Source: Natronobeatus ordinarius
GTDB lineage: Archaea; Halobacteriota; Halobacteria; Halobacteriales; Natrialbaceae
Direction: 5' to 3'
NCBI RefSeq assembly: GCF_024362485.1
Contig: NZ_CP101456.1
Coordinates: 2,232,001 to 2,296,000 of the forward strand
Length of the DNA stretch: 64,000 nucleotides
A program made the translations under genes and the position numbers. Below, one piece after another: positions 34,549 to 43,422 of the stretch. Each line of letters starts with the position of its first letter. Within the stretch, counting starts at the first letter, position 1. Below the pieces are notes generated by a model. That model was not told the DNA's origin. It made no database searches and was given only the letters and a program-made list of their open reading frames with translations.

Positions 34549-34967
34549 GGTCGCCTCACCTCACAGTCCCCGGTGTGGGTCCCCATTTCGGAAGCGACGA
34601 CCGCCGTTCTATCGGTCCGGCCGTTTCGCCGAGTTCCCCACAGTCGTGACTGAACGGATCGACCGCGTCGGACCGAGCCGGCAAGCGCACACCGGGACAC
34701 AGTCGCGATTCCCGGCGCTCGGCGGTTAATTATCGACACCGTATCGTCGGTAAGGCACGTATTACCTCGTCGCCGCGTCGTTCGGTCCCGTTACACTCGC
34801 GAGGGAGGTGTTCGAGAACCGATGGCGTTCCAGCGTGGGACTCGAGACCAGGTTCGGCCAGTTCGACGCCGTACGCTCGACGTTCCGGCTGTGAGTGCGC
34901 CGACCAGTTACATCCGCGACGGACCCCTATAGTTTATCACAGCCGGATCACAACCCTCCGTCAACTG
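34549..34967. other. gene-free stretch upstream of orc1/cdc6, no origin repeats seen
   Basis: 419 bases between divergent genes. A TATA-like TATAGTTTAT at 34928-34937 fits the cdc6 start at 34968. I looked for haloarchaeal origin recognition boxes (G-rich arm with TTCCA...GAAA) as repeats in both orientations and found none, so this gene is probably not next to an origin. Confidence 0.5.
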
Positions 34968-36197
34968 ATGCCCCCGGACGAGTCAGTCGGTCGTGACCCG
35001 CTCTTTCAGTACGACGACCCGATCTTCGCCGACGAACGGTTGCTCGAGATTACCCACCTCCCCGGCCCGGATCGGATCGTCGGCCGCGACGAGCAGATGC
35101 AACGCGTTGCAGAAGCGCTCAACCCCGCGATCTTCGGCAGCGAGCCGACGCACCTGTTCATCTTCGGGAAGACCGGCACCGGGAAGTCGCTCATCTCGCG
35201 GTCGGTCACCCAGCGGGTGATCACGGAGGCCGACCGCGACGGGATCACCGTCAAGTACGCGTTCATCGACTGCGGCGAGCAGAACACGGAGGCCGCCATC
35301 GTCAAGACCATCGGCCAGGCCGTCAACGAGCCCGACCGAAGCGGGGTGTCGATTCCCGACCGGGGACTCGGCACGGGCGACTACTACAAGCGACTCTGGC
35401 AGGCCGTCGACGCCTGTACCGACGTGACGATCGTCATCCTCGACGAGATCGACATGCTCGAGGACGACGAGGTTCTCCGGAAGCTCTCGCGGGCCGGCGA
35501 GAATCGCCGGATCTCTGACTCCCGGGTCGGCATCATCGGCATCTCGAACAAGATCGACTTTCCCGACGGGCTCTCAGAACGAGTCAAGTCGAGTCTCGCG
35601 CGGGACGAACTGGTGTTTCCACCCTACGACGCGACGCAGCTGGTGGACATCTTAGAGAAACGCCGTGATGCGTTCCACGAGGGCGTGCTGACCGACGACG
35701 TCATCCCGCTGACGTCGGCGCTGGCCGCCCAGGAGCACGGCGACGCGCGCAAGGCGATCGACATCCTCCGGAACGCCGGCCGACTGGCGAAGAAGGGCAA
35801 CGACGCCTTAGTCGCCGAGGAACACGTCCGGGCGGCCAAAGAGAAGACCGAGGCCGACCGCTTCAACGAACTCATCGAGGGCTCGCCCCAGCAGGCGAAG
35901 GCAATCCTCTACGCGCTGACGCTGCTGACCGAGAACAGTATCAGCGAGGAGTTCCCGACGAAGGTCATCTACAGCCAGTACAAGGGGATCGCCGGCCGGC
36001 TCGGTCTCGACGCCCTCTCCGAGCGACGCGTCCAGGAGATCCTTCAGGAGCTGAACTTCCTCAACGTGATCCAGTCAGAACGCGAGGGCCGTGGCCGGGG
36101 CCGGGGCGCACACGCCAAACACCGGCTGCTCGAGGACCCGTCGATCGTGAAGAAGGTGCTGTTACGGGACTCGAGGCTCTCCACACTCGACGCGTGA
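34968..36197 (+). CDS. orc1: Orc1/Cdc6 replication initiator
   Basis: The 409-residue AAA+ protein has Walker A FGKTGTGKSLISR near residue 67, Walker B VTIVILDEIDML near 155, sensor 1 GIIGISNKIDFPDG and the Cdc6 C-terminal winged helix (about 320-400, ISEEFPTKVIYSQYKGIAGRL). It binds origins and helps load MCM. Haloarchaea carry many orc1 paralogues; only those with neighbouring ORB repeats define an origin, and none is visible here. A TATA box sits about 36 bases before the ATG. Confidence 0.95.
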   Translation: MPPDESVGRDPLFQYDDPIFADERLLEITHLPGPDRIVGRDEQMQRVAEALNPAIFGSEPTHLFIFGKTGTGKSLISRSVTQRVITEADRDGITVKYAFIDCGEQNTEAAIVKTIGQAVNEPDRSGVSIPDRGLGTGDYYKRLWQAVDACTDVTIVILDEIDMLEDDEVLRKLSRAGENRRISDSRVGIIGISNKIDFPDGLSERVKSSLARDELVFPPYDATQLVDILEKRRDAFHEGVLTDDVIPLTSALAAQEHGDARKAIDILRNAGRLAKKGNDALVAEEHVRAAKEKTEADRFNELIEGSPQQAKAILYALTLLTENSISEEFPTKVIYSQYKGIAGRLGLDALSERRVQEILQELNFLNVIQSEREGRGRGRGAHAKHRLLEDPSIVKKVLLRDSRLSTLDA

Positions 36198-36334
36198 CGG
36201 CGGCGGTCAGAACGGGGGCTGCCTTCTGTATCGACGGCGTCGCAGGGGGTGTACTCGAGTTCCGTTCGGAGAATCCGGTCGACGTCGGCCAGTGTCTCGA
36301 CCACTGTGAGAACGAGGTCGCGCCGGTCGGTCAT
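36044..36334 (-). CDS. possible short coupled ORF, 96 residues, overlapping orc1 tail
   Basis: It starts MTDRRDLVLTVVETLADVDR at an ATG that overlaps the stop of the winged-helix gene at 36331 (ATGA). The first 40 residues look coding; the rest runs antisense to the last 150 bases of orc1 and becomes basic. Either it is a genuine coupled gene whose tail overlaps orc1, or a chance extension. No family recognised. Confidence 0.3.
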   Translation of the reverse strand: MTDRRDLVLTVVETLADVDRILRTELEYTPCDAVDTEGSPRSDRRRHASSVESLESRNSTFFTIDGSSSSRCLACAPRPRPRPSRSDWITLRKFSS

Positions 36335-36729
36335 CGACTCCGCTGCTCGCGTTCTCGCTCGAGTCGACGACAGCCATAGACGAGCGTATCGGGAATTACC
36401 GCGGCGTTCTCCTGGAGGAGGGTCACGACCACCGCAACCTCCTCGAAGTTCGGCCCGCGCCAGGCCCGAAACGGGTCCGCCTCCCATCGAACGAATCCCG
36501 AATCGGCCAGCAACGGGAGATGCCGATGGTGCAGGTGAGTGCCGAGCGTCTCGCGGTCTGGAGGGACGGTCGGCGACATCGCAGCCTCCGGCAGCGAAAC
36601 CGGTTGGCCGGCGCCTGCGTCGAGGAGTGTCACGACCAGCTGCCGACGTGGCTCGGCCATCAGCGCCTCGAACACCCGATCCCATCGCTCGATAACTCGC
36701 TTGCCGTCTTCGAGCCGCTCGACAGTCAT
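36331..36729 (-). CDS. winged-helix protein of DUF7344 type
   Basis: The protein has 132 residues. RVFEALMAEPRRQLVVTLLD is the first helix of the DUF7344/ArsR-like winged helix, with THLHHRHLPLLADSGFVRWE as the recognition and wing region, and a C-terminal helix ending LEREREQRSR. It is a probable DNA-binding regulator common in haloarchaea. The ATG at 36729 is used; one four codons earlier is equally possible. It may be translationally coupled to the short ORF at 36334. Confidence 0.75.
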   Translation of the reverse strand: MTVERLEDGKRVIERWDRVFEALMAEPRRQLVVTLLDAGAGQPVSLPEAAMSPTVPPDRETLGTHLHHRHLPLLADSGFVRWEADPFRAWRGPNFEEVAVVVTLLQENAAVIPDTLVYGCRRLEREREQRSR

Positions 36730-36850
36730 ACCCGATACCATACAGCTGCGGTTACAAATTGATTGTGGTTGGTTAACACAATACACATTGGATTATCGCA
36801 AATTCGTCGACGGACGTCCATTCGCTCGAGCAGCCGACCGACCGCGAATC

Positions 36851-37312
36851 TCACACCGTCGTCCGATCGCGAACCCTCGAGAGCGTCTCACACACTCGAT
36901 CCCAGTGACTCCCCTGCCAGAAGTGCTGACCGCAGTCTCGACACCGCCAGATCGGCCCGTCTACGGGATCGGGAGCGTACCCGGGCGTCGGTTCCGTCCG
37001 GTCGACGGCCTCGAGCGGTCCGTTGCACGCGCCACAGCGTTCGGGCTCGTCGCTCGGCGTGAGGTCGACGCCCGCGGCCGCGAGTGCTTCGAGCTGGTCC
37101 TCGACGTCCCGGGACTCGAGCAGGATCGACTCCTCGGCGCGCGTCGCGAGCTGGACGTCCCGCGTGAGGATCGTTCGGCCTTCGGCCGTGGCGACCGCGA
37201 GCAGTTCGTCGTCGTCCTCGAGGTCGCGGTCGGCCGCGTAGACGGCGTCGTGGCCGCACATCCGCAAGTAGGCGACGATCCCGCCGCACATGACGTCGAT
37301 CAAAACGTGCAT
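36851..37312 (-). CDS. Mut7-C RNase (PIN-like) domain protein with zinc ribbon
   Basis: The 153-residue protein has an N-terminal PIN-like part (MHVLIDVMCGGIVAYLRMCG, GRTILTRDVQL) and a C-terminal zinc ribbon with CGAC and CRDC. This is the stand-alone Mut7-C family, predicted to cut RNA; in animals the domain is fused to an exonuclease. It begins four bases after the PolX stop, so it is in the DUF5788-polX operon, linking a predicted RNase with a DNA repair enzyme. Confidence 0.85.
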   Translation of the reverse strand: MHVLIDVMCGGIVAYLRMCGHDAVYAADRDLEDDDELLAVATAEGRTILTRDVQLATRAEESILLESRDVEDQLEALAAAGVDLTPSDEPERCGACNGPLEAVDRTEPTPGYAPDPVDGPIWRCRDCGQHFWQGSHWDRVCETLSRVRDRTTV

Positions 37313-37316
37313 TCAG

Positions 37317-39119
37317 TCAGTGCAGGAACGCCCGGAGTTCCTCGAGCGACCAGGTGTTGACCACGGCCGCCGGTTCGGCCCAGCCCCGACGGGCGGTGTG
37401 AACGCCCCACCGCATGTACTCGAGCGTCGCGGGCCGGTGGGCGTCGGTGTTGATCGCGATCGTCGCTCCCTCTTCGATGGCGGCCTGGACGGCGCTTCCC
37501 CAGAGGTCGAGCCGCCGGGGATTGGCGTTGACCTCGAGGGCAGTGTCGTGTTCGGCGGCGGCGCGGGCGAGCGCCCGAGCGTCGAACGCGAGTCCCTCGC
37601 GCTGGTTGAGCAGCCGGCCGCTGGGGTGGCCCAGGATGTCGACGGCGGGATGCTCGGCGGCCCGACACAGCCGTTCCGTGGCCGTCTCCGCGTCCTGGTC
37701 GAGCGCGCTGTGTGGCGAGGCGACGATCAGATCGAGCGCGTCGATCACCGCCTCGGAGAGGCCGATCTCGCCCTCGGCGTCGATATTGGCCTCGATGCCG
37801 GCGAACACCTCGATCTCTGTCGCCGCGTCCACCTCGCGGATCGCCTCGACCTGCTCTACGATTTCGGTCTCTGAGAGGCCCATCCCGCCGACGACGCCCG
37901 GGCCCTCGGCGTGGTCGGCGACGGCGTAGTACTCGTAGCCGCGTTCTTCGGCTGCGGCGACCATTTCCTCGATCGTGTTGTTGCCGTCGGACCACTCGGT
38001 GTGGGTGTGGAGATCGCCACGAACGTCCTTGCGGCTCACCAGGTCGGGTAACTCGCCCGCCGCCGCGGCATCGATCTCGCCGCGGTTCTCGCGCAGTTCC
38101 GGCGGGATCCACGACAGCCCGAGCGCCTCGTACATCCCCGCCTCGGTCTCGCCCGCCACGCGCTCGCCGACGCGCTGCCTTCCGTCGGACCGTCGGCCCG
38201 ACGACGTTCGCGAACCGTCGGTTCCCTCACCCGCCTCGTGGTCCTCGACCTCACTCACGTCGAACGCCCCGTACTCGTTGAGCTTCATCCCACGGTCGAT
38301 CGCGTAGTTGCGCAGGCTGACGTTGTGGTCCTTGCTCCCCGTGAAGTACTGCAGCGCCGAGCCGAACTCCTCGGGAACGACGACCCGGAGGTCGACCCGG
38401 ATCTCGCCGACCCGGACGCTCGCTTTCGCCGGCCCCGACTCGATCTCGCCGTCGACGGAGTCCCACTCGAGCAGCGCCTCGACCACTTCCTCGGGCTCCT
38501 CGGTCGCCGCCAGCACGTCCACGTCGCCGATCGTCGCCCGCCACCGGCGGATCGAGCCCGCGACCGCACAGCGTTCGACCGCCTCGAGCGACTCGAGGTA
38601 GGCGAGGACGTCGTCGGCGAGTGGTCGGGCCTCGCCGAGCAACTGCCGTTGACCGACCTGGCGGGCGAACTCGAGATTATCGAGGATGTTCTGCTCCGTC
38701 TTCGGGCCGAAGCCCTTCACCGACTGGATCTCACCCGCCTCGGCGGCCGCCTCGAGGTCGTCGAGCGTCTCGATCCCGAGTTCGCGGTACAGTTTCCCGA
38801 CCGTCTTCGGGCCGACGCCCTCGACGCGGGTGAGGTCGGCCATCTCGACGGGCAACTCGGCGCGAAGTTCCTCGAGTTCCTCGATCGCGCCCGTCTCGAC
38901 GTACTCGACGATCTTCGCGGCGATGGCGTCGCCGACGCCCTCTATCTCCTGGATGGCGTCCTCGTCGTCCGCCGCGACGTGGTCCGCGACCGGCACCGGA
39001 TAGGCGGCGATGGCCTCCGCCGCCCGGCGGTAGGCTCGGGGCTTGTACTCGACGTCGTCGGCCTCGAGTAAGTCGGCGAACTCCTCGAAGCGCCCGGCGA
39101 GTTCGGCGTTCGTCGTCAT
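37317..39119 (-). CDS. polX: family X DNA polymerase with PHP domain
   Basis: The 600-residue protein has helix-hairpin-helix motifs (EIEGVGDAIAAKIVEY and RVEGVGPKTVGKLYRE), the polymerase palm with GSIRRWRATIGDVDVL (Asp199/Asp201) and Asp243 in EIRVDLRVV, and a C-terminal PHP domain from about 365 (GDLHTHTEWSDG, His371/His373). It fills short gaps during base excision repair, and the PHP domain gives 3'-5' exonuclease and AP endonuclease activity in bacterial relatives. An arginine/acidic insertion of about 35 residues (292-325) separates polymerase and PHP and is absent from bacterial enzymes. It overlaps DUF5788 by four bases. Confidence 0.93.
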   Translation of the reverse strand: MTTNAELAGRFEEFADLLEADDVEYKPRAYRRAAEAIAAYPVPVADHVAADDEDAIQEIEGVGDAIAAKIVEYVETGAIEELEELRAELPVEMADLTRVEGVGPKTVGKLYRELGIETLDDLEAAAEAGEIQSVKGFGPKTEQNILDNLEFARQVGQRQLLGEARPLADDVLAYLESLEAVERCAVAGSIRRWRATIGDVDVLAATEEPEEVVEALLEWDSVDGEIESGPAKASVRVGEIRVDLRVVVPEEFGSALQYFTGSKDHNVSLRNYAIDRGMKLNEYGAFDVSEVEDHEAGEGTDGSRTSSGRRSDGRQRVGERVAGETEAGMYEALGLSWIPPELRENRGEIDAAAAGELPDLVSRKDVRGDLHTHTEWSDGNNTIEEMVAAAEERGYEYYAVADHAEGPGVVGGMGLSETEIVEQVEAIREVDAATEIEVFAGIEANIDAEGEIGLSEAVIDALDLIVASPHSALDQDAETATERLCRAAEHPAVDILGHPSGRLLNQREGLAFDARALARAAAEHDTALEVNANPRRLDLWGSAVQAAIEEGATIAINTDAHRPATLEYMRWGVHTARRGWAEPAAVVNTWSLEELRAFLH

Positions 39120-39556
39120 ACGCCCCTCCGGGAGGCCGCGTCGTCGTCGCTACCCAGCGCCTGTTTGAGAAAGGACAGCCAGCGTTTGGTGTCGGCGGCC
39201 TGCTGGGCTTTCTCCTCGCGTTCTAAGTCGGTCGGCCCGAGGCGCTGGAGGGCGTTCAGCGCCCGGTCGATGCCGATGATGCTGTTGGCGAGCTCCTCGC
39301 CCTCCTCGCGGCTGATGTCGCCCTCTTCGATCAGCTCGAGGCGCTCGAGGCGTTCCCGCCGCAGGTTTCGCTTCGCCTGCTCGACGCGCTCGCGTTCGCC
39401 CGGCGGCACCGTCTCCCGGCGCTTGATCTCGAAGACGAAGGTTCGGAGGTCGAACTCCTCACCCTGAACTTCGATCCGGTCGGGGATGTCCGCGCCGACG
39501 GTCGCCCCCTCGCGTTCGACGCGCTCGAGCAACTGCTTTCGCTCGTACGGTTGCAC
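39116..39556 (-). CDS. DUF5788 family protein
   Basis: The 146-residue protein is mostly helical and charged, with VFEIKRRETVPPGERERVEQ in the middle and a GIDRALNALQRLGPTD helix. Haloarchaea have this protein before polX, and here its stop overlaps the polX start (ATGA). A role in repair is only inferred from the operon. The start is a GTG at 39556; no earlier ATG is in frame. Confidence 0.8.
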   Translation of the reverse strand: MQPYERKQLLERVEREGATVGADIPDRIEVQGEEFDLRTFVFEIKRRETVPPGERERVEQAKRNLRRERLERLELIEEGDISREEGEELANSIIGIDRALNALQRLGPTDLEREEKAQQAADTKRWLSFLKQALGSDDDAASRRGV

Positions 39557-39662
39557 ACCTCGAGTTGGGCCCGCGCGATGAAAAAGCTACGTCCGACCGT
39601 CCGAACTGGTCGGCCGTCTGGAACCCCAAACCCCATACCGGTTGGCCGCATACCCCCGGCCA

Positions 39663-40607
39663 ATGGCCAGGTGCGACGTGTGTGGGAAACAGGAAAGCAT
39701 GCCCTACAACTGTCGACACTGTGGGGGGACACACTGTGCCGAACACCGGCTGCCGGAGAACCACGACTGCAGGGGGTTGCAGAACTGGAACGATCCACAG
39801 GGGGTGTTCGACAGCGGGTTCGACGGTGGCGTGAACGGTGGGGGGACGTCGAAGTCCTCGAGCCTCTCCTCGAAGCTTCCGATCGACACGGGGCCAGGCG
39901 GGCCGCTGTCGTACTTCCGGGGGAACATGACGTACACGATCCTCCTGCTCATGTGGCTGACGTACGCCGCCCAGTTACTGGTGTTGCTCTTCGGCGGTCC
40001 GGGACTCCACCGGGCGCTGTTCGTTCTCTCCCCGCAGAACCCCGAGTACGTCTGGACGTGGGTTACGTCCATTTTCGCTCACTCGCCGTTCCCGGACCTC
40101 ATGCACATCGTCTTCAACAGCATCGTGATCTTCTTCTTCGGGCCGATCGTCGAGCGCTACATCGGCTCGCGGAAGTTCGCGCTCCTGTTCGTCGCCAGCG
40201 GCGTCATCGCCGGTCTCAGCCAGATCGCCGTCCGATTCCTCGAGGGTCCCATTACCCCCACCACGCCCGGCGTTCTGGGTGCGAGCGGCGCGGCCCTGGC
40301 GATCCTCGGCGTCATCACGATCCTGAACCCGAGCCTCCGGGTCTATTTCTTTTTCATCATCCCGATGCCGCTGTGGATCCTCACGGCCGGCATCGCCATC
40401 ATCAGCCTCGCGCTCATCGGCGGCGGTGCCGCCGGCCTGGGTGGGATCGCCCACGCTGCCCACCTCGTTGGGCTCGTGATCGGCCTCGCCTACGGCGAGT
40501 ACGTAAAGCGAACGCAGAACGTCAGGGCGCCCAGCCAGCTGCAACTCGGTGGCCCCGGCGGTCCTGGCGGCCCTGGTGGTCCAGGCGGACCGGGTCGTCG
40601 CTTCTAA
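39663..40607 (+). CDS. rhomboid intramembrane protease with N-terminal AN1 zinc finger
   Basis: The protein has 314 residues. Residues 4-36 form an AN1-type zinc finger (CDVCGKQ, CRHC, THCAEHRLPENHDC). Six membrane helices follow from about 90 to 285. The active site is visible: Ser208 in GASGAA, His267 in HAAHLVGL, and the HxxxN oxyanion pair His148/Asn152. The C-terminus is a Gly-Gly-Pro repeat of about 15 residues ending RRF. It should cut membrane-anchored proteins within the bilayer. The ATG at 39663 is preferred over a TTG at 39642. It is 22 bases before the nfi start. Confidence 0.9.
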   Translation: MARCDVCGKQESMPYNCRHCGGTHCAEHRLPENHDCRGLQNWNDPQGVFDSGFDGGVNGGGTSKSSSLSSKLPIDTGPGGPLSYFRGNMTYTILLLMWLTYAAQLLVLLFGGPGLHRALFVLSPQNPEYVWTWVTSIFAHSPFPDLMHIVFNSIVIFFFGPIVERYIGSRKFALLFVASGVIAGLSQIAVRFLEGPITPTTPGVLGASGAALAILGVITILNPSLRVYFFFIIPMPLWILTAGIAIISLALIGGGAAGLGGIAHAAHLVGLVIGLAYGEYVKRTQNVRAPSQLQLGGPGGPGGPGGPGGPGRRF

Positions 40608-40629
40608 CGCGCTTCGTCCACTGCTCACG

Positions 40630-41409
40630 ATGGCCACACGCCCCGACCTCGCACCCGACCCCGACCGCACGCGCCAGGAGATGGAGGCGCTCCAGCACGA
40701 GATCGCCGACGTCGCCGTCTTCGAGGACGACCTCGAGGTCGACCCCGCGACGCTCGCCGATCCACTGGCCGCCACCGCGAGCGACGCCGACCCGCCGATC
40801 GTCGCCGGCGTCGATCAATCGTTCCTGCTCGAAGAGCCCGAGGACGAACGCGCCCTGAGCGCCGTCGTCGCCATGCAAGCCGGCGAGGTGGTCGAGCGAG
40901 TCCACGCCGTCACGCCCCTCGAGATCCCGTACGTCCCCGGCCTGCTCGCCTTTCGCGAAGGGGGGTCGATCCTCGAGGCGCTCGCAGCGCTGTCGGTTGA
41001 CCCGGATCTCTTCCTGTTCGACGGCAGCGGCCGCATCCACTTCCGGCAGGCGGGCATCGCGACGCACGTGGGGGTCGTCCTCGACGTGCCGAGTATCGGG
41101 GTCGCCAAGAGCCTCCTCTGCGGCCGGCCACGTGAGGACACCGAGAAGCTACCGGCGGGCGCTCGAGTCGCTATCGAGGCGAACGCGCGGGTGGATGCCC
41201 CGGACGGCACGCTGCTGGGGTACGCCGTCCAGACGAAGCAGTACGACTCCCCGAATCGCCACGTCAACCCCCTCTACGTGAGCCCCGGCCACCGCGTCGG
41301 CCCCGAGACGGCCGCCGACGTCGCCCTCGCGTTCGCCTCGAGGTACAAACTCCCCGAGCCGATCCGGCTGGCTGACGCCTACGCCGATGAGGCGAAAGCC
41401 GAGCACTGA
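40630..41409 (+). CDS. nfi: endonuclease V
   Basis: The 259-residue protein starts at the ATG 22 bases after the rhomboid gene. Motifs include VAGVDQSFLL (first catalytic Asp), FREGGSILEAL and LFLFDGSGRIHFRQAGIATHVGV (second Asp and the conserved H-R-G/A-I-A region), and IGVAKSLLCG. It cleaves DNA or RNA one base 3' of deoxyinosine or inosine. The N-terminal 55 residues are acidic; the family core follows. It is likely in one transcript with the rhomboid gene. Confidence 0.92.
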   Translation: MATRPDLAPDPDRTRQEMEALQHEIADVAVFEDDLEVDPATLADPLAATASDADPPIVAGVDQSFLLEEPEDERALSAVVAMQAGEVVERVHAVTPLEIPYVPGLLAFREGGSILEALAALSVDPDLFLFDGSGRIHFRQAGIATHVGVVLDVPSIGVAKSLLCGRPREDTEKLPAGARVAIEANARVDAPDGTLLGYAVQTKQYDSPNRHVNPLYVSPGHRVGPETAADVALAFASRYKLPEPIRLADAYADEAKAEH

Positions 41410-41526
41410 CCCGCCGGTCGACCACGAGGTCGCTCGCTCGAGCGAACGAAGCGACCGGTCCGGGTACTCGCCTCAGACTCGAGTTCGAACGGAAAGCTAC
41501 TTTTCGTTCTCCTGTTACGATCCGCT

Positions 41527-42276
41527 ATGGCCCTCCAGTCAGCGAGTCGAACCGTCTGGCAATTCGTTCGGTCGCCGCGGACCTTCTTTGCGGAACAGCC
41601 AGCGGCGACGCGTCTCGCCGTCGGGTTCGTCGTCGTCCTCGCGTTCGCAATCGCCCTCGCGGGGAGCGTGACGTACCTCGGGGTGATGCTCGCCGGCACG
41701 ATGGACGAGACGGTCACGGTGGACAATCCCGACCGGCCGCCCGAGTGGGTGTGCGACGGCTCCACTCCCGACGTTGGCGGGTCGAGCTTCGACGAGGGCT
41801 GTGACGAACCCGAGACGATCGAACGCGACGCCGGTGCGATCGTCCAGGAGGCCACGAACGAGGTGCTCCCGTGGCTGTTCGTGGGCCCGTTCGTCCTCTG
41901 GCCGATCGTCGGCGTGACGCTGTTCGTCGGTGCCCGGCTCGCCGACGGCGACGGTGGATTCGCCGAGACGCTCGCCGTCGCCGCCTGGGGAGCCGTCCCG
42001 GAGTTCGTCCGCCTCGCGGCCGGCCTCGTCGGCCTCCAGTACGTGCTCGGCCGAACCACGTTCACCGGCCCGGTCGAGACCTACCCCGACCAGCTGGCGA
42101 ACGCGCTTGCACCCCTCGAGGCGCCCCTGCTCGTGGTCAGCCTCGCCGTCCTCGGCTGGCAGTGGGTGCTCCTCACCGCCGGGATCGAGGAGTGCCACGA
42201 CCTCTCGCGGCCCGTCGCTGCGGTCGTCGTCGGAATTCCACTCGCTATCGGCGGCCTCCTGTTCGCCCTCTCCTGA
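41527..42276 (+). CDS. Yip1-domain-like membrane protein
   Basis: The 249-residue protein has five hydrophobic segments: about 30-52, 118-138, 150-172, 200-220 and 228-248. The pair of acidic loops, with cysteines in between, faces outward after the first helix. The overall order resembles the Yip1 family (Pfam PF04893) common in haloarchaea. An AT-rich CTACTTTTCG lies 25-35 bases before the ATG. Function unknown. Confidence 0.7.
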   Translation: MALQSASRTVWQFVRSPRTFFAEQPAATRLAVGFVVVLAFAIALAGSVTYLGVMLAGTMDETVTVDNPDRPPEWVCDGSTPDVGGSSFDEGCDEPETIERDAGAIVQEATNEVLPWLFVGPFVLWPIVGVTLFVGARLADGDGGFAETLAVAAWGAVPEFVRLAAGLVGLQYVLGRTTFTGPVETYPDQLANALAPLEAPLLVVSLAVLGWQWVLLTAGIEECHDLSRPVAAVVVGIPLAIGGLLFALS

Positions 42277-42375
42277 GCCGACGACGCGAGCGGCACGGCT
42301 GCGCCGGCGAGACGAGTCGCCGACGCCCGCGAAAAATCGTCGGTACTTAGGTAGCTTCGCGTGAACGACACGCGC

Positions 42376-43350
42376 ATGGCTAGCGCAGCGGAATCCGAGC
42401 AGCTCGACGAAGACGAGCCGCTCGTCGAGAGCGACTCGAGCGACGACACCGACTCGAGCACCACGACGGGCGCGCAAACGACGATGGACGAAGAGGCGAC
42501 GGCAACCGGCGCGAGCGACCGACGGTACACCCGAAAGCGATGCGTCCTCATCACCGGCTGTTCGTCGGGGATCGGCCGCGCCACGGCGCGGGCGTTCCTC
42601 GAGGAAGACTGGCTGGTCGTCGCGACGGCGCGAAACCCCGATGACGTCGCCGACCTCGCCGAGGCGGGCTGTGAGACGATGGCCCTCGACGTGACGAAGC
42701 CCGACCAGGTCGCGACGGCCATCGAGGAGACCGTCGAGCTCGGCGGGGCGATCGACTGTCTCGTCAACAACGCCGGCTACGCCCAACTCGGGCCGCTCGA
42801 GGACGTCTCCACACGCGACCTCCACCGGCAGTTCGACGTCAACGTCTACGGCCCCCACCGGCTCACCCGCGCTGCCGTCCCCCACATGCGCGCCCAGGGC
42901 GAGGGCCGGATCGTCAACGTCTCGAGCGTGTACGGCCAGCTTTCGACCCCCGGTGCGGGCGCCTACGCGGGCTCGAAGTTCGCCCTCGAGGCGATGAGCG
43001 ACGCCCTGCGAGCAGAGGTCGAGGAGTTCGGCATCGACGTGACCCTGATCGAGCCCGGCACAGTCGAGACGAACTTCGTCGAACGGACGAACGAGGAACT
43101 CCCCCGGAACCGGACGCCCGCCTACGAGTCGCTGTACGAACTCATCGACGACCTCAAGCTGATCGGCGGCGGCGGTCCACTGGCGCTCGACCCCGAGGAC
43201 GTCGCCGCAGCGATCCTCGAGTCGGCGACCTGTTCTGCACCTCCGGCACGGTATCCCGTCGGCCCCGTCGCTCAGTTCGGCGGTTACGCCCGATACCTCC
43301 CCGATCGACTGCGCGACGCAGCCTACGGCATCGTCAGGAAACTCGTCTAG
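42376..43350 (+). CDS. short-chain dehydrogenase with acidic N-terminal tail
   Basis: The 324-residue protein has an acidic, Ser/Thr-rich tail of about 50 residues, then the SDR core: LITGCSSGIGRATARAF, NNAGYAQLGPLED, catalytic Ser-Tyr-Lys in NVSSVYGQLSTPGAGAYAGSKFALE. The ATG at 42376 lies about 27 bases after a TATA-like TACTTAGG; a second ATG at 42484 would leave out the tail. Substrate unknown. Confidence 0.85.
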   Translation: MASAAESEQLDEDEPLVESDSSDDTDSSTTTGAQTTMDEEATATGASDRRYTRKRCVLITGCSSGIGRATARAFLEEDWLVVATARNPDDVADLAEAGCETMALDVTKPDQVATAIEETVELGGAIDCLVNNAGYAQLGPLEDVSTRDLHRQFDVNVYGPHRLTRAAVPHMRAQGEGRIVNVSSVYGQLSTPGAGAYAGSKFALEAMSDALRAEVEEFGIDVTLIEPGTVETNFVERTNEELPRNRTPAYESLYELIDDLKLIGGGGPLALDPEDVAAAILESATCSAPPARYPVGPVAQFGGYARYLPDRLRDAAYGIVRKLV

Positions 43351-43422
43351 CGGCCCGTCTCCATCGCCGAGGCGACGACCGGAGCCGATCGCTTTTGCTG
43401 CTCGCCCGCGACTACTCGCCGT

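Noticed and set aside
34549-34967. possible replication origin next to orc1
   Set aside because: No repeated ORB-like sequence in either orientation and no clear AT-rich unwinding element; only one TATA-like box is seen.
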